DNA from: Diploscapter coronatus
Lineage: Eukaryota; Nematoda; Chromadorea; Rhabditida; Rhabditidae
Assembly (NCBI GenBank): GCA_964036155.1
Contig: OZ038422.1
Span: forward strand, 43,051,201 to 43,115,200
Direction: 5' to 3'
DNA: 64,000 nt
Position 1 is the first letter of the stretch; each line of letters starts with the position of its first letter. Position numbers and translations under genes: made by a program. Shown here one piece after another: positions 1-13,200 of the stretch. The notes under the pieces were generated by a model. It was not told the DNA's origin. It searched no databases and was given only the letters and a program-made list of their open reading frames with translations.

Positions 1-3000
1 TCTCACGCTGTTGATGTATTCTTTGCAGATATTTACCTCTTTTATTCTTCTCATTTATTATTTATGTCCTTTCATCAAGTTCATTTATTCGAATGGTATA
101 CAGAATGCCTTATTTTGAACAGCCATGTTCAAACATGTCTAATCACTCAAGAAAGCAGTATTACTTATTTGTGACATTTTTCTGTGAATGAAAAAGTCAG
201 AGCAATAATAAAGAATTTTATTTAATGGCGATGGATTTCAATTTTACTATGACCAAGACTCGAATATAAAGAGAAAGTTTGGTCTTCATTTATATTCGAT
301 AACAATGAATTATCTTGATGCCAAAAATCCCTGAAGATCAGCTTTGATTTGAAGCATTTCAAATTTATTATGGTATCATTTTTCATTAAAATAAGCAAAG
401 CCCCAGAGTACATATTGCTCTTTACTCCTTTACGTTCGTATATTAACCTCTTCATTCATCTCTCTACTAGAGTCTTCATCCCCATCCCTTCTACTGTAAG
501 CGATATGCAACGCAATGTTTGTGTGCATTGCACAGTTCTCCCCTATCAATTGGCATTTGTGGCTGTCTTTCTGCTTCTGCCTCGATGTCTGTCTGACTGG
601 TGTGAATCGGTGAATTGGCTGAGTGCTCGGCTCAGATTCAAGTACCCCCTTTCCTTTGCCTATCCATAGCTCATCCCTCTATCCCCCTATATCCTATTCC
701 TTTCTTTATCCGATATCTCTTCCTTCTTCCTTGTTGACATATCTTCTATCATGAGACAATACGATCTTCCCTTTCCCCCTTTTATTCTCACCATTTTCAT
801 CAGAGCCATTTCTGGATTTTTTTTCAATCAAAAATTATGAGGTGAGTGCATTCCTGATCGCTATTTTTGTCTTATCATTCGTGACTCTATTGAATTCATC
901 CGTTCCTAAATAATTAATTCACAGATAGCCGATCTTCATGATAAAACATGCTCTAATAGTTATGTTGAGAAGTGTAATTATTGAGTAGGTTTTCATCTAA
1001 TCGAGGATATTAAGGATAATTTCTGAATTTCAAAATGTCTTATTCTTTTACTTTCTGGCCAACAAACATAAGTTTGTCGTTCATAGATCTTACTTTCGAC
1101 ATTGAGCTGGACTATTTGAATTGGAATTGGTACGAAGTTCGTATGTGAAATGTAAACGAATGGTATTGCAGAAATGCAGCAAGGAAGTGCAAAGATGAAG
1201 AGAGACTGGGGAATTGCGTTCATTATTGAGTTCATTCACAAACTCACTCAAAACCTGCCTGTCAAAGTTCAGCATTCTCACATATCGTCATCCGCATGTA
1301 TACGTATATAACTCATTACCCAGTAACCGTTCCAGGTCAACATTATTCAAGTTTTATTCGATTCTTCAGGATTTCTAATTCAAACTGATTTTTATTCAAA
1401 CCACACCTTTTTTCTTTGTTCCGAAGACAATTGGAACCTGCATTCCCTCTAGTCATCTGACAGTCTCTTCTCACTTCCAACAATAATCTCCTTGCTCTCC
1501 ATATCTGAATCGTGCATTGTTTCCTTTCTGTGCTGCTAGTAACTCCCACCTCAATAGTGATCACAGAGAAGACTCCACAACTGCGTCCGATTGCATCACT
1601 CCTTCTTCGTTGCTTTTGACTTTTGACACTCTCGTGAAATCTGAGAGCTTCGTGAAAAAAGGAAAAATAAAGAGAAGAGGGCGAAATTTAGAGATGACCG
1701 ACAAAACGAGGGAGAATGAAAATGAAACTCAGAAAAGAAGTGGAGGAAAAAATACTATGCGCAGGTGGAAGACACAGTAATGAGGGAATTGACTCTGACT
1801 GCGAGTGAATTTGAGAGGGAAAGTGGGCGATGAACTGAGTGACCGATGCGCGATCCGAAATCCGAAACAAAGAGAACAACATCTGCTTTCTGCATATTGC
1901 CCTAATTCTTATTTCTAAATCATTCAAGTTCTCCTTCAATTTAGTCGCTCGTTTCATCATGCAGTCCTTCTTACCTATACCTATACCTACCTACCTACTT
2001 ACCTATCCCCCCAATCCATCATCCATTCTCGACACGCCCTTCCCATTCATTTCGCCCTCCCCACCATTTTGGTCATTCTCAATTTCAGTCGATTTCAGCA
2101 ACTCCCCATTCAAACAATGCTTGCGCGCGAACTGCCCAATAGTAAAATAGCCCATTGTCCTGTTGACTTTCTGCCCTTTCGCGAGCACTCAGTTCTGCTG
2201 CCAAATTTTTCCCCACTTTCCTTTCTTTTTCTCGTCCATTTCAATCGTCAAATCGTTTCGCCTACTCATGTTTTTGTTCGATATCGTTTTCCTTTCCGTT
2301 TTGCCCCTTTTCTTCTGGTTTTGTGCAAAGTGACAGCGGCAATCGGAAATCAAAATCGATCATTCCCCTGCCAGTTCTCTGTCAATCGCGATTTTCAATG
2401 AGATTTTTCATTTTTGAAAGAAACCTGCCAAACCATTCTGTCAATCGCAAAATTAATGTCGCTTCACAGCTTCCTGCCATCTCGTTATTTTTCTTCTTTG
2501 TATCCTCATTCAAAACAATTTTTATAAAAGCAATCTGTTCTCGCGTTTTGCAGAAATGTCATTGTGGCATGATCTAATTCGCACTTCAACCTCCTAAAAT
2601 GTTCGGTTCAAGAATGATGAAATTTCACCTTCCACAGTAGCAATCTTGATAATTATTTTGTTCAACAAAAATTCCATGACAATTTTCATCTCGAAAATGA
2701 GTGAAGTTTGACATGAAATTGAACCTCCTCCAATTTCAGAACAGAATGACATTACCTTCCTCTTCCTGTTCGGGAAATTACAAAAGGGGGAATTATGCCA
2801 TGAGGCACGAGGCATGAGAAGAGTGTCACTTCACTTCACATTCGATATTTTCTCGCGCGTATTTTTGCTGAACAACTCCGGAACAGGGAACAGCAGCAGC
2901 CCTAATGCCATTTACGATTCACGGTCGTTGTGTCATGTAATCGAGGCAAGAAGCAAGCAATATGTCTCCCCTCCCATATGCTGCTGTTGCCTCGAGATCC

Positions 3001-6000
3001 ACATAATTCTCTCGCCAATTATACTCGGAAACCTCGCGTATTTGTCATCGCAATGCCATTCAGTCATATCCAACATTCTCGACCCATGTAGTGTGAATGA
3101 TTTCTTCCTTCGGTTAATGACTCCATGCAATTATCCCCTATCCTCCTGTAATCTGTACTCTGTCATTCTGGCATTCTGTCCTGTAATGTAATACTGTCGT
3201 GTTCCTTGTTCCCTTCTCGATTACGTGGTGCTTTGCCTCCCTCTTTGCAGAGAGTCTATTGCTCGCCTCTCCCTTTATTGCGTCCGCAATCGACTGCCGG
3301 ATCGGTTCCTTCCGGTTTTCCCTCTCCAGGTATCGACAACATTGCCTCATGCAGTCATACACACCATACACTAGCGCAGCAATGAAGCAATAATTCCGTC
3401 AATGTCCGAGATTCTCCTCTCTCCCTACTGACATTCCCACTTCAACCCCATGCCTTAGGCCGTATATCAAATAATAATTCTCCCACGCTTCTTGCATCGT
3501 GGCATCATGCTGTGTCTCTGTCAGTTTTTCCTTTCATTATCATCTCACATCTTCATTTCCTCTCTCATCACTCCCATTTCCAATTGTTTCACAGACACCA
3601 CAGTCACTTTCATCTTTCCTCCTCCTTCTTTTCTGTTTCTGTTTTTCGTTTTCTCTTTCTGATTATGTTTCTGTTTATTTCCCTTTTCGGTTTTGCATCA
3701 TCGATTGCATCGCAATTGAATGATATCAATTCATCAATTCATCTTCATCTCATTGGTAGCTTGCCCCCTGCAATGAAGAGCAACTATATTTTTAATCTTT
3801 TGTCTTTCAAATATATTCACTTTTTGGATTCTAAAAATGTAGAACTCTTATGATCATTCTAGAATCATCTCATGGCATAGCTAATCAAGCCTAAAGCTTG
3901 AAGCTAAAAAACCACTTGATAGATCATAAGATGGTTTCATGCTGAAGATTTGTGAGAAAAAATCAGAATGAATAGTGCATGACTTGTTCAACAAGCGACA
4001 ATCTGTCTTCTGATTCCACAATTTATTCTGCCAACTTTATCATTCATAGTCTCTGTAGCATTAAATCAGAGCGCTGAATTTTCAACTTGATTCTTTGACC
4101 GATTTTTACTGTTTTTCTTCATGAGACAGGGTCAGAAGTTGGCGTCGTTCACATTCGCATTTCGCTCTACTCGAATGCAATACCCTGCCTGTGTCTGTCT
4201 CAGCTATCTCAGTGCCTAGCCATTTGACCTACTTGAAAAGCTGCTTCTCACCACCAGCTGACTGTCACCGATGGCACTTGCTGCCAAACGAGGAAGAGAA
4301 AACCGCTTTCTCCAAATTTCGCCCCACCATAAAATAGGCTGCTGCTGCTTCTTCTATTTCCCATTTCATTTACTATCAGGTTGAGGTATTGTGTATCAGT
4401 AAGCAATTTGTAAGCTGCCCTGTTCTGTTCTTCAGTTCTTATAAGCAAGTCAACAGGGCTAGGGAAGGGGGTGGTAGGGGAGAAAGAGGAGGAGTAAAAG
4501 GGTGTCATCGGGGCCGAAGCTGTGTACACTAGAGATCGGAAGGAGATTACTCGATGCAACTGAATGAAGCAGAAGCAGAAGCTGTGTGAGGACTGTTGAA
4601 GAAGATTTGCACTGAAGCAGTCCTAGAGTCTGTCCGTTGGTATCTATTTTGGAGTTCACTCTGGTCAAGATGTTCATTTGGCATTTTGAAATCTCAAATC
4701 ATGCCAAATGTTTTTTAGAAGAGAGTCTTCCCCTTAGGCGACTCTTATTTGTCAACATTCCTTGTTATCTTGAAGCTTCAAAATAGCTATGTTTTTCACA
4801 TCCTTCTCACTAAATTAGCGGATTTTTTATCGCTGATCTTCATAATTTCCATATTTATCCATGCATTGCGACAGTTCAGGCATTATTTCCGTGCATGGAT
4901 CTATGTTCAAAAGCCCTTCTCATTCATCTTCTTTATTGCATGTTCTCTTCTCGCCACTCCACTTTACTATTTCTTCCTGCTTCTTCTCGTCTCGAAATAA
5001 CAAGATTCATTCATTCATAGTCTGTGAGTCTGCCATCCAATCCGTTCCCATTCCTTTGCTTACTGCATTAAGTCTCCCTTCTAAGCTTCATCGCCTCATC
5101 CAAAGGCATCTCTTTCATTTCTTTGACCAGATGCATCGATGAGCGTTCCCTAGCTTTCAATAAATAAACTATTGCAACGTTGAGCTGCGGACAGAGAGCA
5201 GAGCCGTTCTTCTTCGAACTTTCTTTGCCCTTTCGATTATCGCTCTAAAGTTCCATATTGCTATCGATTTTGTTGAGAAGGAGCAGAGAGAATTCACAAT
5301 CAGAACGGTATCATTTTCTCGCGCAACTAATAAATTTGTAATTTTTTTGTGCGAATCAGTGATTTTTTTCATTCTTCACTCGACTTAGGGCAATTACTAT
5401 ACGTCGTGATGTCGTGAGGGCGTGCACCATAGTTAGAGATAGAGAAGGGAGTGAAAATAGGACGAAACAGTGTGGGAAAAGATAGTTCACGCTATCACGA
5501 CATCATGGCATATAGTAGCTACCTAGTTTAGTCTTTTTATTCAATGATCCAAGTTTTTCTCTCCTTCATTTTCCGAATTTTGTCAATATTGATCATCAAG
5601 AAGTCGTTTTGTGATGTTTTCCAAAATTGTCAATTTTTGGAAGTGATAGCCTCTTAGGGCTGGCGCCAGCCGCCCATCTCCCTCTCTCTTCCCTGCCCAT
5701 TTATTTTGGTTTCTTTCCACTTCTTCTCTCATTTGCCTCGCACGTGCCGCTTCCTCTGCCTCTATTTTTGTTGTTTCGTCTAATTTCCTCGGTCTCATCT
5801 CCAAAATGTTCCTATTTCTTGCAAGTCACCTTTTTCCAACTGCCCTTCTGCCATTGTCCAATAATTTCCTTGCTTCTCGCTCAAATGCCACTTATTTTCA
5901 CACGACTCAGTTTTGTTTCGACTAATTATCCTTTTGTTTTTCCTCATTTTTCGCATCTTCTCATGATCTTATCGCAATAATATTGTTTTTTTTTCTAAAA

Positions 6001-7262
6001 AAAATCAACATAGTATTACAGGGCACACATACACACACCTCACATTCTCACTGATTTTGTGTTCACGTCGAGAAGAATTGCTCGAATAATCTCATTTTTA
6101 TGCCAAACCACTATCCACATTCAATCAATTTATTTTGCGCTCTCATATTTGCAGCATCAATTTCGCATTCGAAATGACCACTTGCCTTGGTTTGATTAAT
6201 CTTTTGTTCGTGTCATTTTTCGACAGGTTGGAGCCATTAATTTTGAGCTGGAATCTCTGTGATTTTGACTGGATTCATTAGCATATATATACCCTGTACC
6301 CAGATGGCTAGGGCTGGGTGTTCTTTCCTTTGGCAGCCCCCGCCCCTCTCCCATTCTCCCATTCCCTCCCACTCCCTCCCTTCCTCTATCTCCCATCTCC
6401 CTCTTTCCAATGACCATTCCTCGCCTCTCTTTCCTTCTCCTCCTCTCCTCCCTCTGCCTATTTTTTTTTGGCTGGACGCTGTGAGTCTCCCTGTCCAAAC
6501 TGAACCATTCATTGCCCATTTCTGCGCATGTGCTGTCTGAACATCCCAATTGCCAGTTTCACACATTATCCCCTCTTCTCTTTCTATTCCCGAACTATCT
6601 CCAGCCATTCGTTTTCTGCACTGCTCCATTTCTGTGATTGAAGTAGAAGAGTTCCTTTCTCACGGTCATTCAGCCATCGCCGCCTATTCTCTCGAATTAT
6701 ATGTGCATCTTGCAGCTCTGCGTATTTATGACGAAATCACTCCCGCTTTCAGCGAATATTCATCACTTCCCCCACGATATACATTCCTAATTTGCGTTTT
6801 TCGTTGATTTGCACAATTTCGCCACAACGCCATTTGTTTCATGAAATTAGCTGAAATTCGATGAGCCCTGGAATAAACTATGCTGAGAAAATGCTCGATA
6901 AATTTTGCTGTCTTCATTATTTCGGGCATTTTCAAATTTAAATCTGCTTGGCTCTTTTCCATATCTCCAATCGCATCAAACTCCCCCTCCTTCCTCCGCT
7001 CTTTCTTATCTCTTTGTTTTTATCGTTCGATTTGATTTGTCCACCAGCAATTCTTCATCTATGCCCATTTGTCGATTCCTTATCAAATCAACTCCATTTA
7101 ATCTTCTTTGTTCGTGTTTTTGTCGGCCGAATGTTTGGTTGTTTTGTGCCCAGGTCATCCTTGTGCTTAGGCGACAACATATTCAATTATCAATTCCTCC
7201 TCCATTTCAGATATCCGATGCTGTCTTGTATGGTTCATTCCCGTCTATGATTCCTCTCTGCA
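1..7262. other. Pyrimidine-rich region without recognisable gene
   Basis: No stretch here combines a credible protein with matching splice sites. Many open frames exist, but their translations are Ser/Phe/Leu/Pro-rich strings produced by long C/T tracts on the + strand (for example about 3,500-3,700 and 6,330-6,480). The region lies directly upstream of the semaphorin signal-peptide exon, so it probably holds its promoter and possibly untranslated first exons; I could not locate them. One fold-back repeat at 5,396-5,516 is listed separately. Confidence 0.6.
5396..5516. repeat. Imperfect 29-bp inverted repeat, possible MITE
   Basis: The arm at 5,396-5,424 is the imperfect reverse complement of 5,488-5,516, sharing the core gatgtcgtga and the ends actata and cgtg. 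The arms enclose about 63 bp. The structure resembles a small fold-back transposable element. No clear target-site duplication was seen. Confidence 0.55.
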
Positions 7263-10200
7263 ATGGGCAAGTGGTTTCTCAGCAGCAATTTGCTTCGGCA
7301 GTTCCTGTCCATTTTCTACCTGATTTCCCTCGCCACTGCACAGCTCAATCTACGTCCCAAGCAACATGTCAATGCAGGTTCGTTTTTAGTTTAATTCTAA
7401 AATTTACGATTTGTCGAACAAATTCTGGGGAAACTAAGGTCATCAGGCGAAATATATTTTCATTAAAATCAAAGTCCCTGCTAAAGATTTTCTTATTTCT
7501 TTCTCGTTACTGTCTTGAGAAATTATATCGGGGTTCTCTTTCCTGCGCATTTTCCTCTCAAAATCTAGGCTGCTCCAAAAGGATCATGTTTATCTGTGCC
7601 TGTATTCAAATGAGATTACCGATTTTACCTATCTGCAATCTGCATTTAACATGTTATCCTCGCTGCCTGGAATCGATCATCTTATTCCCGTTTTTTGTTC
7701 ACGAGGTCAGCCTTGTTCCTTCTCTTCCTTTCCCCTCTTCTATTCTTGTTCCTCGCTGGAATATCTCATCCTGTAATCTGTGTCTGCCTATTTGTAGGCC
7801 TAGTCTTCCCCTTCCCTTTTCTTTCCTTCTCTGTCTTGCCTCTTTTGTCTTTATGGCTTATCATCCGTGTGGAAACACGAGATTAAACGGAGGATAGAGG
7901 GAGGATGCGCCTTGCTGAGGACGGAATGAGGGAAAGTTGATGGTAGATGAGGATCGAGGAGAGAGGCTAATGAATAAGGAGGGGACTGACTAACTGACTG
8001 ACTGGTAGACGGATTGGGGGATCTACAGTTGTGGTTACTGCTCACAAAGAGATTTTGTCTTTGTCACTGCAAGTGTCTGACTTCCTGCCTTCCTGCCACT
8101 TACCCTCATTTCCCCTTCTCTTTTCTCCTTCCGTATTTGGCGCCTTCGTTCATTCCTTTGACTCATTCTTCATTCACCTCTGCGGTTTTGTCGGTAGTCT
8201 GTGCGGTGCATCTTCTAAGGAGAGGATCTAAGAGGATGTCGCAAATCCCCCCTCCCTTCGCTCCCTTTTGACCTCTAACTTACCGCTCTGTTCCTTTCTT
8301 CCATCCATTTGTCGTGTCCTTGATGTGTTCCTGTAGTAAGGTGTCTATATTGAGGCAGTGAAATCACCGTTTCGAGTCAAGTCGGGGGCTAAACTGTGAT
8401 TGTTATTCCGAATAGAATCCAGATTATTTATGCGTTTACCATTCACAGACAGTTTAAGAAGTAAACCCTTCTTCCAGTTAGAAGACAAGTTGAAAGTTTG
8501 AATTCAAAATGCGAGTTTGCGTAGTACCTTCCTCGCTTTTGCAATGCGTATGACTAATGGGATTGTGCTGTTCTGTGAGAGAGGGATTTCCGAACAGACA
8601 CAGACTTGTGTGAGAATTACTCAATCCCTTACAACAAATGCAACATGTTATTCGTAATCGGAAAGTGGAACACACCCCTTACTTATCACTGCTTATCTGC
8701 TGTTCTGTTCATTCTGACACACGATTTGAACCAAGATATGATGCGCATCTGTCGATCAGACATTTTCTCGAGAAAACGATGTTGTAAATATGATTATGTA
8801 CATTCAAGAAAATATCTTTTCAAAGAAAAGGATAATCATTCCTTATCAGATCTGACAAGAGACAAATAGTGGCTTTTCAGATTTAGTTAAACATGATATC
8901 ATCCAAATCGAAAGATCAGAAATATTTTAAACTTTCAACCAAATCAGAAAAGCGCGTGTGTCATGTTGTCGAACTTGTTCACACTCCAAATTCGCATCAT
9001 CCTTTCCTGCATTCTGCATTTCACTTCATTTCCTCTTTCCTCGTTCGTCTCCCATTTCGTTCCTCTTTTTGCCAACCCAGGCGGCTTTTCGCTTTCATCT
9101 TGTTTCGTGCAATTTCAACTGCCATTCCGCCGCTTTGCTTGTCGCTGGTAGTTTCGATCGGATCAGCAACCAAATAAGCATCGAGGCTTCGAAACCAGCT
9201 GAACACAGAAATGAGGAACGAGGAAAACATTCGAGACGAGAAGAGAAACTCGTTGGGAATAATCTCAAGTGGCAAATTGAACTTGTAGATGGAACTGACT
9301 GAAAATTCGTGGGAATTTTTGGGGTGTCAGATTACGGACGGCACAATGGTAGAAAAGACAGAATGGCAGAGTGAAAGTGAGATGATGGAATGTGACTGTC
9401 AGGCTATGAGGGGAAGGGAGAAAGAAACCGCTTGATTGTTGATTAGGTTGGAATAGCGCGCACTGATGCAAATTAGCTGCTGCTGCTGCTGCTGCATGCT
9501 CATCTCCTTCATCTGCCTGTCTGCAAGTAGTCACGCAGATTGCATATCCATTCCCATTCCCATGTCTGATTGCCCTTCCAGAATAGCCATTCTCTGCCTC
9601 CCTCTCGTTCTCCTTGCTCCTCTTCCCGAACCGGTCCAGGACAATACCTCCTTCCCATTCCCTACTTGACTGCTTGACTGACTCTGGCTTTTCCCTCGTT
9701 GCCTTATTCCTCGATTTGTTTGTGGTGCGCCAATCGCTCGATCGAGTGAAACCTTTGAACTACTCGATGAAAACTACTCGGGAAGGAAGAGAAATTGAGA
9801 AAAAGACAGGTAATCGGATAGAGAGGTTGGAAATGGGATTAGGTAGCATGATTCAGCTGAGGGAAAAATCTCATGCATTGTGAGGGAAATTCTTAGTGTG
9901 AAGATTCTTTTATAGGAAAATTTCTCTATTATAATCTACGATTTAAAAAAAAAAAAGCTTTGAATTTATTCTAAGAAGCTCATTATCAAAAATCGCGAAG
10001 TTTTCAAATTTCTAATTATTGTTTGTGTATCTCAAATTTCCGATCTGCGAACTCTGAAGAAATTGGTGCGCGATTGACCTGGCTTGATGACGGGAGAATG
10101 ATAGGTGAGAAGAGCAGTGTGATATCCTCCCTCTGCTCTGATAGACCCCTCGATATCCCCTCCAGATCTACTCTGACAGTTGTCCTCCTTCCCTCTCCTC

Positions 10201-13200
10201 TTGGCTCTGATTTATTTCGAGTAAACGTCCGCATTGCACTGGGCATAGGGCAGGCAGCAATCTGGCTGCAATCCAACTGACCTGAGCCTGGGCTGAAAGT
10301 GGGACTGACCAAAGCAATATAAAAGAATGGCTGTTTACGGCAAGCAATTGGCCGACTTTAATCCCAATCTCAATCCAGTAATTCCATAATTGGATGTGGC
10401 TATTCGTCCTGTTTTATGGTTTTCCACGAATTCCTCGATCCTCATGACTCACACAAAAACCCCTCTGCCTGCCCATAAATGGCCCGTGCAGTAATTGTAT
10501 TTCCCCTGTCTGCCTCATTAGCCGGTTTGGTTTGGCGATTCCTCGCGCCTCGACTTGGACTTCAGCTTGTTCTTTATTGCTTCATTGCCTAGGACAGACG
10601 GGGCAGAGCTCGCTCATATTTCACTTGTTGCATTCGACTGCAGTGATGCAGTGGAATGGCTATGATCTGCATTCAGTGGGGGGAATCCTCGAGGGAAAAG
10701 CAATAAGCAGAGACGAAGTGAGGGAGATCAGAACGCGAATGTCTGCAAGCATCAGGCAGTCACAACAGCTCAAATATGGCTATATTAGGGATGCATCACT
10801 TGAATCCAATCGTAAAATACAACAAAGCAATGCTATTTTCATTCGCATTCTCGCATGCAAATGTAGAGATGAAGAGACGGATAATGAGTGGAGAAGAAGT
10901 GCAGGAAGGAAAGGGAAGGAAGGAATTGGGAAGAGCACAAACGAATACATCATAAATTGCCCGAGATGAACACGAAATATGAACAATGAACAACTCGTTC
11001 GTGGGGGAATGGAGTATAAATTTTGTCTGGGTCTTACGAATTCCTGAACTCCGGTTGCCCAGTTGATTGATGCCCTTGCCTTCGGAAACACATAAAACGT
11101 AGTTCTGCATTTGTAATGAACATACACAGAAGCTAAGAATGGAAAAAGAATAATAGAAATTGAAGGATAAAACAGTTTCAATAATTGTGGATTTTCAGCG
11201 GGCCTCGGATACCGATTCGGACAAAGCTCTGATAATGCTGAAGATTCGGATCATTTCAAGTTACTGGCCGCTGATGGAGAGTCGCTGCTCGTCGGTGCAA
11301 GGTAGGCAACTTTCCCGTTTATGAATTGAAAAGATGATAGCTTATTCTGAAATTATTAAACTTTCTTTTTTTTTTTTTTATAAATTAACTGAAATTTTCT
11401 TATCATTCTTCCAAGCTTATTGAATGAATACAAGTTAGACATACTAATAAAATTTCAAGGTGATAAGCGCTTCATTCTGCATATTTTGAGGTGGAGATCA
11501 ATTTACTCGAGCGTTATGCTTATGAATTTACGACAGTTTAGCTTGTTCTCTATTCCAGCATTCTTACCGCTTTTCTTTGATTGCGCAAATTTTAAGATTC
11601 TTGCACTATATCTTGGTATTAAAACCTCAAGCTGATCTTAAATTTCAATGTCAACAGTTTATCTATGTATTCTCAGTTTGTTAAAAATCTCGTTATTTGC
11701 GAAATCGAATTAATTCCCCCATTCCGCAACTGCTCTAGTTATTCTAATCTCGATCATTTCATTCCTCTGTCTTTGTCTCCCATTTACGACCCGCTTGCAA
11801 TAACTCCGCTGACCTTTTCCTTCTTTTTGCCCTATTCCCAGCGCGGCGATTTCAATTTATTTTTCGATTTCTGCTTGGAACCGTTAACAAAATAACGCGC
11901 GATGTCCTTGTGAGTAGAGTAGAAGAGAGAATTGGGGGATTGGCTCTGCAAGCAGCCGGGTGTCTTCCTGTCATTCTCTTTCATTCTTCCATTTCTGTCA
12001 GTCACTCAGCCAGTTCTCCTCCATCGACGAGATTAATTATATCTGATTGTCACGTCGGACATCAAAACACCAATTGGATTAGTTTTGCTGTGAGCAGGCA
12101 GACAGGGCTACAGTGGTTTGCGAGTGAACGGCTGAGGAGGCTGAGTGGCAAGGCCACTGGCCTGCAGTTTGCAGCCTCACAGCCTCATCTCCCTAATTGG
12201 AATGCAATGCGCATCGAAAAGAGAACGGCCTGCGACCACAAAGAAAAAGGGGAATTTATTCGAAGAAGGAAGGAAGAGAATGAGTAGAGGGATCGCGATT
12301 GCGAGGGAATGAGTAAGTGGTTGATGGGAATGTTCTGGGATGGAATTGCGACAAGACCGAATCACAAATTAATCTCGTTATGTTGGGGATTTCTTTATCC
12401 AAAATAGTACAATTCTATGCATTTTGTCATTTACTCTCATTCTCATTTTAGCCTAAATTTGATCACTCAAGTCATTTTCTTTCTCTTCTATGTTATCTCT
12501 TAAAAATTTTAACAACTTTTTACAAAGCGGAGAAAAATAAAATGGCAGTGTTATGATGAAGATTGATATCAAATATTTTTCTTCTGATATGCGAAAAATA
12601 GTGTATTCCAAAACACAGCAGAAATACATCAACAAATCACATCATAATGTGTGTATTTTCAGAAATGCAGTGTACAATCTCTCGCTAGCCACACTGAATG
12701 TGCAGCACGTAAGTGTCCATTTCTGATTGCTTTCCACAAAGGTGTTCCCAATCCGATTATTCAGAAAATCGACTGGAAACCGCCAGCCGATCAAATCGAA
12801 GAATGTATTATGAAAGGCAAAACCAAGGTAAGTCCGAAGGAAGAAAGAAAAGACATACAATAGAATGCAGAGCTATTGAATTGATGTGTCATTCTGCAAA
12901 ACCACAATTAAATACACGATGATTAATGCAATCGCTTTAGGCCGATTGCCAGAATTACATCCGAGTCCTGGCCGTGAAGAATTCCGGACAGGTGCTTGTG
13001 TGTGGCACACATGCATTCTCCCCCAAATGCAGGGAGTACACTTATTCCAATGCTGATGCCAAGCTGGAAAACACTAAACAGTTCGAGGGACAGGTACATA
13101 ATTTGAAAAATATTCTTACACACAATCAAAAGTGCTAGAATATTATCATTAGGACAGACGATTTTTACGAATTGTTGGTTTTGTCTTTAGAAAAGTGTTA

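Noticed and set aside
6237..6629. Minus-strand Arg/Gly/Glu-rich open frame of 130 codons
   Set aside because: Reverse complement of a C/T tract; composition explains it entirely.
6905..7897. 330-codon open frame on the + strand
   Set aside because: Low-complexity Ser/Leu/Phe/Cys translation from pyrimidine tracts. The real coding content here is the semaphorin signal-peptide exon (7,263-7,377) in another frame.
12709..12741. 33-nt intron in the semaphorin gene
   Set aside because: Gives the wrong frame. The acceptor at 12,764 (ttattcag) gives the conserved semaphorin sequence.
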